Counted from the stretch's first letter, positions 25,565 through 35,233 are shown. The stretch: 64,000 nucleotides of DNA from [Flexibacter] sp. ATCC 35103 (GCF_001975985.1 NZ_MTQF01000003.1:797425-861424); one strand, 5' to 3'. A program made the numbers and translations. The notes: a model not told the origin generated them from the sequence alone.

Positions 25565-28500
25565 TTAAAAATAAGCGCGAAGCTGTACATTGCCCGTATG
25601 AACAACAGGTCCGGTCTCACTTTTTCGTCCCTGATAATTTAAATTTACATCCAGAAACTGTGTTAGATTTTTTTGTAAAAGCAATTTCCATACTAAATTT
25701 TGTCCTTGCTGAAGTCCTTCAAGCATTTGAAAACCTACAGATGAAAATTCATTTCCGGTGAACTTATTTTGGTAAAAAGAGAATTCTCCATTTAAGGTTA
25801 CTTTTTTCTCTCCCGCAAAAGAAAAAGAAGTTCCAAGCCTGTTTTGAACTAAAGTTTCTAAATTCCCAATCTGATTTTCTTTGTTCTGAAATTCATAAAA
25901 GAAATCTAAACTCGTATTTTTCGAAAACAAATAACTGATTTTTGGTGCTACCTGATATCCATTTAAATCGTAGTTTTTCTCTTCAAAATCTTCAGAAATT
26001 AAATTGGTTTTAATGGTCTTCGTAAAAAGGTTGAATAACCAGCTTTTTTGATACAAATGAGTGTATTGTAATTGGTTTGAACTGTTTGTGATATTTTGTG
26101 ATCCAATCGAAAGTAGATTTTTCCCCTTATTAATAAGATAAGTATACGTTACAGAATGTTTTTGTTTCCCGCGATTATAGTATAAACTATTTCTAAAACT
26201 GGAATTTAATCCTAAGATATTTTCTTCTGATGAATCAAATGGATTCAGTTCTAAGCGTTCGCCCTGGCTTTTTACTTTACGGTCCATAATAAACGAAGTC
26301 TGATTGTAAAAATAAGAAGCGATTTTCCTGAAACCAGTTTCATTTTGCCATTGCAGCGGATTTAAAGCAACAGATTGTGAGAATTTGTTTTGATTGGTTT
26401 TAATATAAACCTGATTGGGCAAAAAGATCCTGACATACCGTGCTTGATCCGGAAAGGCTGCAATTTCAAATTCTTCTAATTCCTGAATTCCATTACCATT
26501 ATAATCATTCCAGGTATAAACACCTTGTCCTGTAGGAACTTCAATATAAGTAAACTCTTGTTGTGCAATAGTTCCGGAGCTGGTTTCATAAGCCGTTCCT
26601 ATTTGCATGAACTGGTTAAAAAAACGATCATTATATAAAATTCTTGAATTTAGCGAAGGTTCATTTTTTCTTGATGGATCTGTAAAATCTAAATTGCGAT
26701 AACTGGCATAAACGGCTAAATCTGTTGTTTTGTTCTGAATCAGTTTTGACTTTAAATAATAAGTTTGCGAATTGTTTACGTGCTGCAGCAATCCGTTTTG
26801 CAAACTATCGTTTCGACGTTGCAGATATCCAATTTCAACAAATACTTTTGTACTGTCACCGCGACCAATAAAAGTACCGTATTCTGAGAATCTTTGGCTT
26901 AAAGCCGAAAAAGCATTCGTAACTTTATTCCTTTGCTGATTATCCTCGATTTGCATGCTGGCACCAATCCAGTTTTTACCAAAATGATATTTAGTCCGGG
27001 TTTGATTTCTGATAAATTTTGAATTCGAACTTGTAGCGTCACTATTTAGATAACTGCCCTGATTTTCGATTGTCCATTGCTTTAGTTTGAAAAAAGCAGT
27101 TGCGGTATGTCTGGTTCCGGAATAACTTTCGGTATAATCCAATTTTTCAAATTGATACGTAAATAATCCAATATTCGAAGTCTCCTTTTTTGCAAATAAA
27201 TCAAAATTTAATCCTGTCATTAATAAACTATGATTGCCTAAAAGAGTCTCATTTAAATTCCAATCCCTATTAAATTCTATATTGTACAAACGTTCAACAG
27301 ATCTGAAGTCTTCCTGTACAAACTGGTAATTTGCAAAAGCATCTAAAGTCCAGTCTCTGGTAAAAAGACGTTTTTTTATGTTTGTTTTAAGCGCAATTCC
27401 ATCATTATCGCTGTCATCAATTTTCGAAAATAAATTTTTATCATTATTGCTTACTGCAATTTCAAAGTCGACCAAGGTTTTTTCATCTGGATTATATTTC
27501 CCCAAAAAAGTAGCAACCTGTAGTTTTATTGGGGCAACCAAATTTACAATTGGTTCATAATTTCCTTGTAAAACCCCATTTATTGGCGCGGTATATTCAT
27601 AAATGCGTTCTACGGAATTGTTGTTCTGAATTATATAGTTTCCGGCATTATTACCTACAAGACTAAATTTTACGTTGTACAAAACAGTACTTGCATCGTT
27701 TGAATATTCGTATGCCTCTACAGAATTGACCAGTATTTTTTTATATAAAATTTTATTATCCGCATAAGTATCTTCATATGCTGATGGCGCTTTCATTAAA
27801 TTAGGATCGTCTCCGGCCTGACTTAAAATTTTAACTTGTTCTGTAGAAAGATTTTGCTGCAGCGGCTGGTTTTTCATATCGTTTTCTGAATAGATATAAC
27901 CGCCAAAACTCCAGTTTTTATTTTCGTGAGTTGCTCCCGCATAGGTAACCAGTCTATTGTAATTTCGTTCAGAATATTGGTATTCAATATTAATACGCAT
28001 TTCAGAAGTAATAGTAAAAAGAGACGTAAAAGTGATTTCTCCGGCATTATAATCGATCACATAATCGTTGTTTTCGCCACGTTTCAGCAAAACACCATTT
28101 ACATAAACACGCTCAGATCCTGAAATTACCAGCACATATAATTCACCATTTTGCCCTTTTAATTTATAAGGTCCCTGATTGCCTTCCTGACCGGTAAAAG
28201 TACTTTTGGCATATTGGCCTTTTACAAAAGCAACAGAAGCAAAAATATTGGTTTTGCTCTCGTCATCACCAAAATTGAAACTGGTAGAAAGTCCTTGTAC
28301 TTTTTTATTGAAATTTAAAAATTGAGTTTTTCTGTTTTCTAAAAAAACATCACCGGCGCGAATGTTCCAGTCATCGCTAAAAAGTTCCATGAAAATATTA
28401 TCGAACTGATCGAGTTTCTGAGAATATCCGCCATCTTGCAACGGAATATTATTATCCTGAAGTGAAGCCCGCAAACTAATTTTATCAGATATTTTTCCGG

Positions 28501-28996
28501 TAATCTGAAGATCTAAATTAGAATTTAAAACAGTGTTTTGATTGTTTCCAACAGTTACACCTCGGGTGATACTACCAGAAGTATTTAAACCATCAAACGG
28601 AGTAACTTTTTTTGTATTGGTATTTTCTATTTTGTACAATTTCTCAGAACCTACATCATTCGTAACGACTTGATTTGATTTGTACAGACTGTATTCTTTG
28701 GTTAAAAAATCAGGGTATTTTAAATAATTTACAATTAAGGTATCAGATGATAAAGCCAATTGTTCCTTTAAAATCAAAGTTCCTTTTTCAAAATCAATTT
28801 TATAAAAAATAGAATCCAGCGGTTCATTTTTAGTATTTAGAATTTCGAAAAAACTGGAATTTATACTAAATTCTTCGAGATGTATAGTATCACGCGTTGC
28901 AATTACTTTTTTGGTTTTGTACGATGATTCCGTTTCCTGCGCCTGAAGCCCGGAATACCAGATAAAAACCGTTAAAAACAGTAATTTTTTCAACAT
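25565..28996 (-). CDS. Large uncharacterised outer-membrane beta-barrel protein
   Basis: 1143 residues with signal peptide (ending GLQAQ, about 19). An N-terminal domain has beta-sandwich character (about 25-115). The segment GLNTSGSITRGVTVGNNQNT marks the start of a long region rich in alternating strand patterns and Tyr/Asn/Gln, ending in VQLRAYF with a terminal Phe as in outer-membrane barrels. The segment YSQKLDQFDNIFMELFSDDW and the repeated GDVFLENRKT/FNFGDD pattern suggest a usher-like or translocon-like barrel, but I do not recognise the family with certainty. No TonB plug is visible. It appears to be a single-gene unit. Confidence 0.7.
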   Translation of the reverse strand: MLKKLLFLTVFIWYSGLQAQETESSYKTKKVIATRDTIHLEEFSINSSFFEILNTKNEPLDSIFYKIDFEKGTLILKEQLALSSDTLIVNYLKYPDFLTKEYSLYKSNQVVTNDVGSEKLYKIENTNTKKVTPFDGLNTSGSITRGVTVGNNQNTVLNSNLDLQITGKISDKISLRASLQDNNIPLQDGGYSQKLDQFDNIFMELFSDDWNIRAGDVFLENRKTQFLNFNKKVQGLSTSFNFGDDESKTNIFASVAFVKGQYAKSTFTGQEGNQGPYKLKGQNGELYVLVISGSERVYVNGVLLKRGENNDYVIDYNAGEITFTSLFTITSEMRINIEYQYSERNYNRLVTYAGATHENKNWSFGGYIYSENDMKNQPLQQNLSTEQVKILSQAGDDPNLMKAPSAYEDTYADNKILYKKILVNSVEAYEYSNDASTVLYNVKFSLVGNNAGNYIIQNNNSVERIYEYTAPINGVLQGNYEPIVNLVAPIKLQVATFLGKYNPDEKTLVDFEIAVSNNDKNLFSKIDDSDNDGIALKTNIKKRLFTRDWTLDAFANYQFVQEDFRSVERLYNIEFNRDWNLNETLLGNHSLLMTGLNFDLFAKKETSNIGLFTYQFEKLDYTESYSGTRHTATAFFKLKQWTIENQGSYLNSDATSSNSKFIRNQTRTKYHFGKNWIGASMQIEDNQQRNKVTNAFSALSQRFSEYGTFIGRGDSTKVFVEIGYLQRRNDSLQNGLLQHVNNSQTYYLKSKLIQNKTTDLAVYASYRNLDFTDPSRKNEPSLNSRILYNDRFFNQFMQIGTAYETSSGTIAQQEFTYIEVPTGQGVYTWNDYNGNGIQELEEFEIAAFPDQARYVRIFLPNQVYIKTNQNKFSQSVALNPLQWQNETGFRKIASYFYNQTSFIMDRKVKSQGERLELNPFDSSEENILGLNSSFRNSLYYNRGKQKHSVTYTYLINKGKNLLSIGSQNITNSSNQLQYTHLYQKSWLFNLFTKTIKTNLISEDFEEKNYDLNGYQVAPKISYLFSKNTSLDFFYEFQNKENQIGNLETLVQNRLGTSFSFAGEKKVTLNGEFSFYQNKFTGNEFSSVGFQMLEGLQQGQNLVWKLLLQKNLTQFLDVNLNYQGRKSETGPVVHTGNVQLRAYF

Positions 28997-29133
28997 AAAT
29001 ACTTTAACTCTAAAAAATCAAAAGTAGTATTTATAATTGGTAAATGTTATGGAGGATATTTTAGTTTTGTTATTGAAAACTTAGAGTTAATGAATGTATC
29101 GTCCCGGAATTTTATATAATAATGAACTATAAT

Positions 29134-29304
29134 TTATCTTCCGTTTTTTATTTGGGTAAACATAGAGACCGAAATAAAAAAAGCCAATGCCATCGAAGTT
29201 CCCATTTTTATCATATTACCGCTATGGTTAGGGTTGTAAAAAAAGTAGGCTAAATAAATACAGCTAATAATAGCGATGCTATATTTGAAAATAAAAAATT
29301 TCAT
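29134..29304 (-). CDS. Small two-helix membrane protein (56 residues)
   Basis: Starts MKFFIFKYSIAIISCIYLAY, then FFYNPNHSGNMIKMGTS, then a second hydrophobic stretch MALAFFISVSMF, and ends TQIKNGR. Two membrane helices linked by a polar loop, with Lys at both ends, make it more convincing than a random frame in this AT-rich stretch. It lies just downstream of, and on the same strand as, the DUF5808 gene. Unknown function. Confidence 0.45.
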   Translation of the reverse strand: MKFFIFKYSIAIISCIYLAYFFYNPNHSGNMIKMGTSMALAFFISVSMFTQIKNGR

Positions 29305-29356
29305 GTTTTCAATGAATAAATTAGTTGGAAGAATTACTTGTTTTTAAACTTGATTG

Positions 29357-29581
29357 CTAAAGATGTGCTGCAACTATAAGAATAATTGCAATGACAACTA
29401 ATACTAAAAATACTGAATTAGGATTCGCAAAATTAATTGTCCATCCCAGTTTCTTTATTCTTTTAGAAGGAAACAATCTGGTGTCTTTTGGGTTGTAATA
29501 GAAAATTCCCCAAATCCAATTATTGGGATTGTTGTTCCATTCATTTTTAGTTTCTTCGGAGGGGTCGTTATTAAAATTCAT
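29357..29581 (-). CDS. DUF5808-like small membrane protein
   Basis: 74 residues. A Trp/Asn/Pro-rich N-terminal part (NWIWGIFYYNPKDTRLFPSK, then RIKKLGWTINFANP) is followed by one membrane helix (SVFLVLVVIAIILIVAAHL). The NWIWGIFYYNPKDPR-like and GWTINFANP signatures match the DUF5808 family, seen in Gram-positives and Bacteroidota and sometimes fused to DUF1648-type proteins. Function is unknown. It probably shares a transcript with the 56-residue protein at 29134. Confidence 0.7.
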   Translation of the reverse strand: MNFNNDPSEETKNEWNNNPNNWIWGIFYYNPKDTRLFPSKRIKKLGWTINFANPNSVFLVLVVIAIILIVAAHL

Positions 29582-29877
29582 TATTTTGTAGGTTTAAAAT
29601 ATGTTTCTTTCTAATAATTGTGACAGATATTTTTAGGGATATCTTTTGCTGAATCGATATCCTAGCACTACAATTATTATAAAAAGGGAAAGAAGCAAAG
29701 CAGAATGGGTCATTTTTGGTTTTTTTTTATTTGAGAGAAAATATTTATTGTTTTTTTGGGCATGCCTAAATTACTGTTTTGTAAGCGTTTGTATTATGTG
29801 ATTATCGGGTATTTTTAATAAGAAATGTATTAGCTATTTTTTTATTTAAAAAAATATCTGATTTTTGTGAGTATATA

Positions 29878-29906
29878 TTTATAAAACATTTTTCTTGTTT
29901 TATAAA
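29878..29906. promoter_or_regulatory. 10-bp inverted repeat, candidate operator of the XRE gene
   Basis: TTTATAAAAC (29878-29887) and GTTTTATAAA (29897-29906) are exact inverted copies with a 9-bp spacer. They end 13 bases before the ATG, a usual place for an XRE autorepressor site. Confidence 0.5.
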
Positions 29907-29919
29907 AACTTTATCAATT

Positions 29920-30261
29920 ATGAATGTTATTGTAGGCAATAAGTTAAAAATACTTCGGAAAAGTAAAAAAATGTCACAAGAAGAAGTGGCAGATTATCTT
30001 GATATATCACAATCTGCATATGCCAGAATGGAAAGTGGTGAAAGTCATTCCTGGGCCAGTCATATTTTAAGAATCTGTAAAATTTTTGGTATAACTCCGG
30101 ATGAATTATTAAAGTTAGAAGTTAATAATAAGGAAATATCTTCCGGGCAAATCTTCAATCAACTGTCTGATACTGTAATAGAGCAGTACGAAGAAAGAAT
30201 ACGTGAATTAAAAAAAGTAATTAAGGATTTGAAGGAGGATAAAAAATCGTTAAAGTCATAA
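29920..30261 (+). CDS. XRE-family helix-turn-helix regulator with C-terminal coiled coil
   Basis: 113 residues. The HTH_3 domain spans residues 6-67 (LKILRKSKKMSQEEVADYLD, QSAYARMESGESHSW, ILRICKIFGITPDELLKLEV). A C-terminal helix follows (about 80-112: VIEQYEERIRELKKVIKDLK), predicted to form a coiled coil for dimerisation. There is no toxin gene beside it. The next gene, 38 bases downstream on the same strand, is an AraC-type membrane regulator. A perfect inverted repeat just upstream suggests autoregulation. Confidence 0.85.
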   Translation: MNVIVGNKLKILRKSKKMSQEEVADYLDISQSAYARMESGESHSWASHILRICKIFGITPDELLKLEVNNKEISSGQIFNQLSDTVIEQYEERIRELKKVIKDLKEDKKSLKS

Positions 30262-30299
30262 TTTTTTTTAGCTTTGTGAGAATAAAACTAACTTAAATT

Positions 30300-31361
30300 A
30301 TGGATACCAGTAAAGAACTCTTATTCTTTTTTAGCGCATTAGGAGTTTTTAACGGAATTATTTTAAGTGTGTATTTTTTCTTTTTTACCAAAAAAAAGTT
30401 CCTGACCAATTATTTTTTGGGTGCATTATTATTTGCACTAAGCATCAGAATTGGAAAATCAGTGTTTGTGTATTTTAATCCCACGTTGCCAAAAATGTAT
30501 TTGCAATTTGGACTTACAGCTTGCTTTTTTATTGGTCCTTTTTTATATTATTTCCTGAAATCAGCCGTTGCTGAAATTAATTTAATGCCCAAATCCTGGA
30601 AACTTAGCCTTTTATTCTGGGCTTTATTTATAAGTACAATTGGATTTTTATATCCTTATGAATATTATACGGAACTGTGGAGACAGTATTTTATAAAAGC
30701 CATTTATTTTCAATGGTTTGTGTATATTATTTTTTCCGGGGTTACCATTAAAGACATTCTACAAAAAATCATAAGTAAAAAACACAAAGCAACTCCGGCA
30801 GAAATGTGGTTCGGAATGCTTTTTCTGGGCAATTCGCTTTTATTCTTTTTCTATTTTCTTGCCATAATGCGTGCTCCGGCCGCTACTTATATTAGTGGAG
30901 CAATTGTTTTTTCGATTATGTTCTATTTAATTATTTCTATCCTTTTATACCGTAAAAAAACCGATGATTTGTTTTTATTAAACGGATCAAAGAATTCCGG
31001 TAAAAAAATAGAGGCAACCGAAGCGGAAATTTTTACACAAAAACTCGAAAGTTTAATGGACGAAAAGGCTTTGTATAAAAATCCCAATCTTACATTGCAG
31101 GACTTGTCTAAAGAAATAAACATTTCAAGTCATCAATTATCCCAACTTTTAAATAATAATTTGGGTAAAAACTTTACCAGTTTTGTAAATGAGTTCAGAA
31201 TAAAAGAAGCTTGCGAAATTATAACTTCAAATGATAAACTTACTTTAGAATCTATTGGCTACGATGTAGGTTTTAATTCTAAATCGACATTTTTTGCAGC
31301 CTTTAAAAAACATACCGGAACAACGCCTTCCAACTATCAAAATCAGGCGTTACAAGCTTAA
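30300..31361 (+). CDS. Membrane-bound AraC-family transcriptional regulator
   Basis: 353 residues. The N-terminal 215 residues contain about seven hydrophobic segments (e.g. ELLFFFSALGVFNGIILSVY, LQFGLTACFFIGPFLYYFL, LSLLFWALFISTIGFLY, AIVFSIMFYLIISILLY). A cytoplasmic linker and a C-terminal HTH_18 domain follow (about 250-350: LTLQDLSKEINISSHQLSQL, LTLESIGYDVGFNSKSTFFA, FKKHTGTTPSNY). This 7TM-AraC architecture is frequent in Bacteroidota and implies sensing in or at the membrane. The TonB-type receptor gene 113 bases downstream on the same strand is the likely target. Confidence 0.88.
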   Translation: MDTSKELLFFFSALGVFNGIILSVYFFFFTKKKFLTNYFLGALLFALSIRIGKSVFVYFNPTLPKMYLQFGLTACFFIGPFLYYFLKSAVAEINLMPKSWKLSLLFWALFISTIGFLYPYEYYTELWRQYFIKAIYFQWFVYIIFSGVTIKDILQKIISKKHKATPAEMWFGMLFLGNSLLFFFYFLAIMRAPAATYISGAIVFSIMFYLIISILLYRKKTDDLFLLNGSKNSGKKIEATEAEIFTQKLESLMDEKALYKNPNLTLQDLSKEINISSHQLSQLLNNNLGKNFTSFVNEFRIKEACEIITSNDKLTLESIGYDVGFNSKSTFFAAFKKHTGTTPSNYQNQALQA

Positions 31362-31474
31362 ACCTTAGTGTGAATTTATAAATTCGTACTCCTGATTTCT
31401 GTTTCGATTACTTCATCCTGCAATTTAGAATAGACTTTTGTCAAAACAAAGTCAAATTTTAAATTGCCAAATCT

Positions 31475-33652
31475 ATGAGATTCCTAGTTTCTGTTTTCAT
31501 TTACACTTATTTCTTTCTTTTTTATGCCTTAGAAATAAATGCACAATCCAAGCCAACAATTCCTGAGAAAATTACAAATCAAAATAACGAATTAAAGGAA
31601 GTGGTTATTAAAAAACAGGCATCGTTAGTAAAATATGTCGCCAACGGAACGCTTGATGTAAATGTCGCCAATACATTGCTTTCGACAAGTAGTTCGGTCA
31701 ATGAATTATTGGGCAGGGTTCCGAATGTTATTGTAGCCGAAGGACAAATAAGTGTTTTGGGAAGAGGAGAAGCGATTATTTATCTTAACGGAATTTTAAT
31801 TAATTACGAACGTTTTGCTGCGATTCCGGTTTCTCAAATTTTAAAAATCGAAGTAATTTCAAATCCATCTTCAAGATACGATGCCGAAGGAAAAGCGGTT
31901 ATCAATATTATTACCAAAAAAAATATCGAAAACGGAATGTTAGGAAGCGCGAGTCAACAAGTGACTGTTTCTGAGTTTGCCGGAACGAGTACGAATACTC
32001 TTTTGGATTTTAATTATACTAAAGGCAAATTTTCGTTCATAACCAATTACGGATTGCAATTGGGCAATGGCCGCGAATTATTATATACGACCAGAATAAG
32101 ACCAAATCCCGATGATTATATGCGATCTAAATTAACCACAGATTGGAAACGTCAGTTTAATAATTATTCGAATTTTGGTTTTGGATTGCAATACACGTTC
32201 TCTGAGAAGAATTATATTTCATTGGCATATAGCGGCAATATTGATGATTTGGGCGGAGTCGTAGAAAGCCGAAACTCTATCAGTAATAATGGGGAAAATA
32301 GTTTTTATGCCACGGATATTGCTAAAAATGATGTGCTGCTAAATCAGTTCATTAATCTAAATTATAATGCGATAACAGACAGTAAGGGTTCGTCGTTATT
32401 TATAGGAACACAATACTCTAATTATAATGGAACTGTAAAAGATTTTATTGATGAAAATAGTTGGGTTGACGAACGAAATGCTGAAAAGTATTTGAAGAAT
32501 AATGTTGACAATACAATTAATATTATAAGTATTCAGGCAGATTATTCTAAAAAGATAAATGAAAATACAAAGCTCGAAACCGGAGTGAAATTTAGCAATG
32601 CGAAAGTACAATCAGGAACAGATTTCCTAATTTCTGATGTAGAAAATGGCGGTTTTGAACCTGATGATCAACTTTCGAGTGATTTTAAATATGTTGAAAA
32701 AATTAGTGCCGCTTATTTTAATTACGAAAGTTCATTAGGGGAGAAGTTCAATTTTTCTTTTGGCGCCCGAGGCGAATGGACGAGTTATAATTTGTATACT
32801 ACTGAAAACGGAGTCCAGGAATTCAAAAAAAATTATGGCAATTTTTTCCCTAATGTGTTACTAAATATGGATGTTTCAGATGATTTAAAACTGCATGCAT
32901 CGTATGTTTCCAGAATAACAAGACCAAGATATCAGGCTTTGAATCCGTATGTTATTTATCAGGATCCGTTTACTACTATAGAAGGAAACCCTAATTTGCT
33001 TCCTGAAAAGACTCACGCTTTTGAAATTGGTTCGATGTACAAAAAGTTGGATTTTAAAATAGGATATACTTATAAAATCGATCCAATTTCCGGAGCTGCT
33101 TTGCGTGGCGATACACCAAATAGTTATATTTTGAGATCATTAAATATAGAAAAAGAACATACTTTTTTTACTTCGCTTTCAAGATCATTTACAAACAAAT
33201 GGTGGAATTCAACGAATACCATTAGTATGAATTTAAGCAAATCGATTGATAATTTTTATGAATATGCTTTGGGTCCTGTCAAACCTCAAATCTATCTGTA
33301 TTCTAATAATACATTTACGATCCCGAATCTTTTTAAAGTTCAATTGCTTGCCTGGTATCTTGGCGATAAAAGCTACGGATTAAGAAGCGAAAATAGCAGA
33401 TCGACAGTTACTGTAGGAATCGAAAGAAACTTTTTTAAAGAGGCGCTAAAAATCAATTTTACCGCAAATGATATCTTTCACGACTTTATGGTGTCCGGTA
33501 ATTATGATGTTGGTAAAACCGAAATATATTATCACAGAACCTACACCACCAATTATTTTAAACTGATAGCAACATACAGTTTTGGAAATTCAAAGAAACA
33601 AGCTTTTAAGAAAACAGAGATTCAACAAAGCGAAAATAACAGAGCGAGATAA
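31475..33652 (+). CDS. TonB-dependent receptor-type outer-membrane barrel (OMP_b-brl_3 group)
   Basis: 725 residues. A signal peptide ends at EINAQ (about 24). A plug domain follows (LLSTSSSVNELLGRVPNVIV, ISVLGRGEAIIYLNGILI, ISNPSSRYDAEGKAVINIIT) and then a barrel with the OMP_b-brl_3 features YVSRITRPRYQALNPYVIYQ and GNPNLLPEKTHAFEIGSMYK. The usual CarboxypepD_reg domain at the N-terminus is absent; only a short linker containing LKEVVIKKQ precedes the plug. Substrate is unknown. It follows the membrane AraC regulator gene and ends at a bidirectional terminator. Confidence 0.87.
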   Translation: MRFLVSVFIYTYFFLFYALEINAQSKPTIPEKITNQNNELKEVVIKKQASLVKYVANGTLDVNVANTLLSTSSSVNELLGRVPNVIVAEGQISVLGRGEAIIYLNGILINYERFAAIPVSQILKIEVISNPSSRYDAEGKAVINIITKKNIENGMLGSASQQVTVSEFAGTSTNTLLDFNYTKGKFSFITNYGLQLGNGRELLYTTRIRPNPDDYMRSKLTTDWKRQFNNYSNFGFGLQYTFSEKNYISLAYSGNIDDLGGVVESRNSISNNGENSFYATDIAKNDVLLNQFINLNYNAITDSKGSSLFIGTQYSNYNGTVKDFIDENSWVDERNAEKYLKNNVDNTINIISIQADYSKKINENTKLETGVKFSNAKVQSGTDFLISDVENGGFEPDDQLSSDFKYVEKISAAYFNYESSLGEKFNFSFGARGEWTSYNLYTTENGVQEFKKNYGNFFPNVLLNMDVSDDLKLHASYVSRITRPRYQALNPYVIYQDPFTTIEGNPNLLPEKTHAFEIGSMYKKLDFKIGYTYKIDPISGAALRGDTPNSYILRSLNIEKEHTFFTSLSRSFTNKWWNSTNTISMNLSKSIDNFYEYALGPVKPQIYLYSNNTFTIPNLFKVQLLAWYLGDKSYGLRSENSRSTVTVGIERNFFKEALKINFTANDIFHDFMVSGNYDVGKTEIYYHRTYTTNYFKLIATYSFGNSKKQAFKKTEIQQSENNRAR

Positions 33653-33655
33653 AGA

Positions 33656-33685
33656 AAAAGGCTTCACATATTAGTGAAGCCTTTT
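33656..33685. terminator. Bidirectional terminator between receptor gene and lysC
   Basis: AAAAGGCTTCAC, loop ATATTA, GTGAAGCCTTTT: a 12-bp stem with A/T tails on both sides, between convergent genes. Confidence 0.87.
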
Positions 33686-33728
33686 CTAAATATAGTTGAA
33701 TTGTATAATTAACTTTTATAAAAAGATT

Positions 33729-34988
33729 TTATTTAATCTCTTTGGTAACGATTTGCATCGTTTCACGGCTTACTTGTTTTAGTAATACGGTTTTGTTTTC
33801 TTCGACAGTTTGTGCAGCTTGTTCTGTAAAATGACGAATGGTATATAAAGTTACATTTTCATTGTAATCTACTTTGAATTTTTTTGAAAGTATTGCGTTC
33901 AATTCATTAAAATTTTCAAATTTATCCTCTACGCACACAGAAAAACTAATTGCTGAGTTCTGGATCAGATTTACTTTTATTTTGAATTGGTGAAACAAAG
34001 CAAAAATTTCACTTATGTTTTCTTCCATAATAAAAGAGAAATCAATTGATGAAAGTGAGATCAAAAGTTGGTCTCTTTTTACAATGAAACAAGGATATTG
34101 AGGTTCAAGATCAACACCTTTAGAAACGCATGTCCCTTTTAATAATGGGTTGATAAATGATTTTACATACAAAGGAATTTCTTTTTTCTGTAAAGGCTGT
34201 AGCGTTTTTGGGTGAATAACCGTTGCACCGTAAAAAGCCAACTCGATTGCTTCGCGATAGGAGATTTGATTTAACAAACTAGCATTCTCAAAATAACGCG
34301 GGTCCGCATTCATTACTCCCGGAACGTCTTTCCAGATCGTTACGCTTTCTGCATTTAGGCAATAGGCAAAAATTCCTGCTGTATAATCAGAACCTTCACG
34401 ACCAAGAGTAGTAGTAAAGTTGTTTTCGTCAGCACCTAAAAATCCCTGCGTAATGTTTAATGTTTTACGTTTTACGTTTTTGCTGATGTTTTGTTGGGTG
34501 GTTTCCCAATCTACTTCGGCATCTCTGTAATTTGCATTGGTTTTAATAAAATTACGAACATCAAGCCATTGCGTCTGAATTCCTCTAAAATTCATATAAT
34601 GACTTAAAATCGTAGTCGAAATCAATTCTCCAAAACTTACAATCTGATCGTAAACAAAATTGTAATTAGGAGATTTATTATGTGCCAGAAAATATTCTAA
34701 TTCAGAAAATTGAGCTGTTACAGCTTCAAAAACCTCCTGTTTTTCATCTTCAAATAAATCCAGTATGATTTGATTGTGATATTTTTTAATTTCCTGAACG
34801 GATGAATTTAACTCTGTCGATTTATCAAAATAATTCTTGATAACAACTTCAAGAGCATTTGTCGTTTTTCCCATTGCCGAAACGACCAAAATCACATCTT
34901 CATAACCTACTTTTTGTAAAACGTCGTATACGTTTTTAATTCCATCAGCATCTTTAACTGATGCACCACCAAATTTAAATACTCTCAT
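33729..34988 (-). CDS. lysC: Aspartate kinase (monofunctional)
   Basis: Phosphorylates aspartate, the first step toward Lys, Thr and Met. The 419-residue protein opens with VFKFGGASVKD (kinase motif) and contains LVVSAMGKTTNALE, FGELISTTILS, TLGREGSDYTAGIFAYCL and VTIWKDVPGVMNADPRYF. The C-terminal regulatory ACT region is present but weakly conserved and shorter than in ~450-residue enzymes, so allosteric control may differ. It stands alone, with a repeat-rich spacer upstream. There is no homoserine dehydrogenase fusion. Confidence 0.95.
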   Translation of the reverse strand: MRVFKFGGASVKDADGIKNVYDVLQKVGYEDVILVVSAMGKTTNALEVVIKNYFDKSTELNSSVQEIKKYHNQIILDLFEDEKQEVFEAVTAQFSELEYFLAHNKSPNYNFVYDQIVSFGELISTTILSHYMNFRGIQTQWLDVRNFIKTNANYRDAEVDWETTQQNISKNVKRKTLNITQGFLGADENNFTTTLGREGSDYTAGIFAYCLNAESVTIWKDVPGVMNADPRYFENASLLNQISYREAIELAFYGATVIHPKTLQPLQKKEIPLYVKSFINPLLKGTCVSKGVDLEPQYPCFIVKRDQLLISLSSIDFSFIMEENISEIFALFHQFKIKVNLIQNSAISFSVCVEDKFENFNELNAILSKKFKVDYNENVTLYTIRHFTEQAAQTVEENKTVLLKQVSRETMQIVTKEIK

Positions 34989-35060
34989 TTTGTATATATG
35001 CTGTTTTTTTATAAAATTCCAATTTTTTAAATCTCAAATTCCAATTGAAGGAAATTGTAG

Positions 35061-35080
35061 AGACGCACAGCAGTGCGTCT
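35061..35080. repeat. AGACGCAC-type palindromic repeat
   Basis: AGACGCAC, loop AGCA, GTGCGTCT, preceded by TGTAG and followed by a run of eight T, so it can also act as a terminator on the + strand. A near copy occurs at 59553-59577. Confidence 0.7.
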
Positions 35081-35085
35081 TTTTT

Positions 35086-35233
35086 TTGCCACAGATTATT
35101 AAGATTAAAAAGATTGTTTCAATCTGTGATAATTTGCCACGAATTTCACGAATTTACACTAATTAATTCGTGCTAATTCGTGGCGAAAAAAGACAACTAT
35201 TTTGAAATCTTTTTAATCTTAATCTGCGGCAAA
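35086..35233. repeat. Two nested inverted repeats in the GNAT-lysC spacer
   Basis: The outer arms, 35086-35114 (TTGCCACAGATTATTAAGAT...) and 35207-35232, match apart from one substitution and a 3-base insertion. Inside, TTTGCCACGAATTTCACGAA (about 35133-35154) pairs with a complementary arm at 35164-35187. A fragment of the inner unit (GCCACGAATT) also occurs near 2622. No gene is seen in 34989-35240. Confidence 0.7.

Noticed and set aside
29633..29713. 26-codon frame MTHSALLLSLFIIIVVLGYR... on the - strand
   Set aside because: It has one hydrophobic helix and a Met start, but is too short and AT-rich to separate from chance without conservation or expression data.
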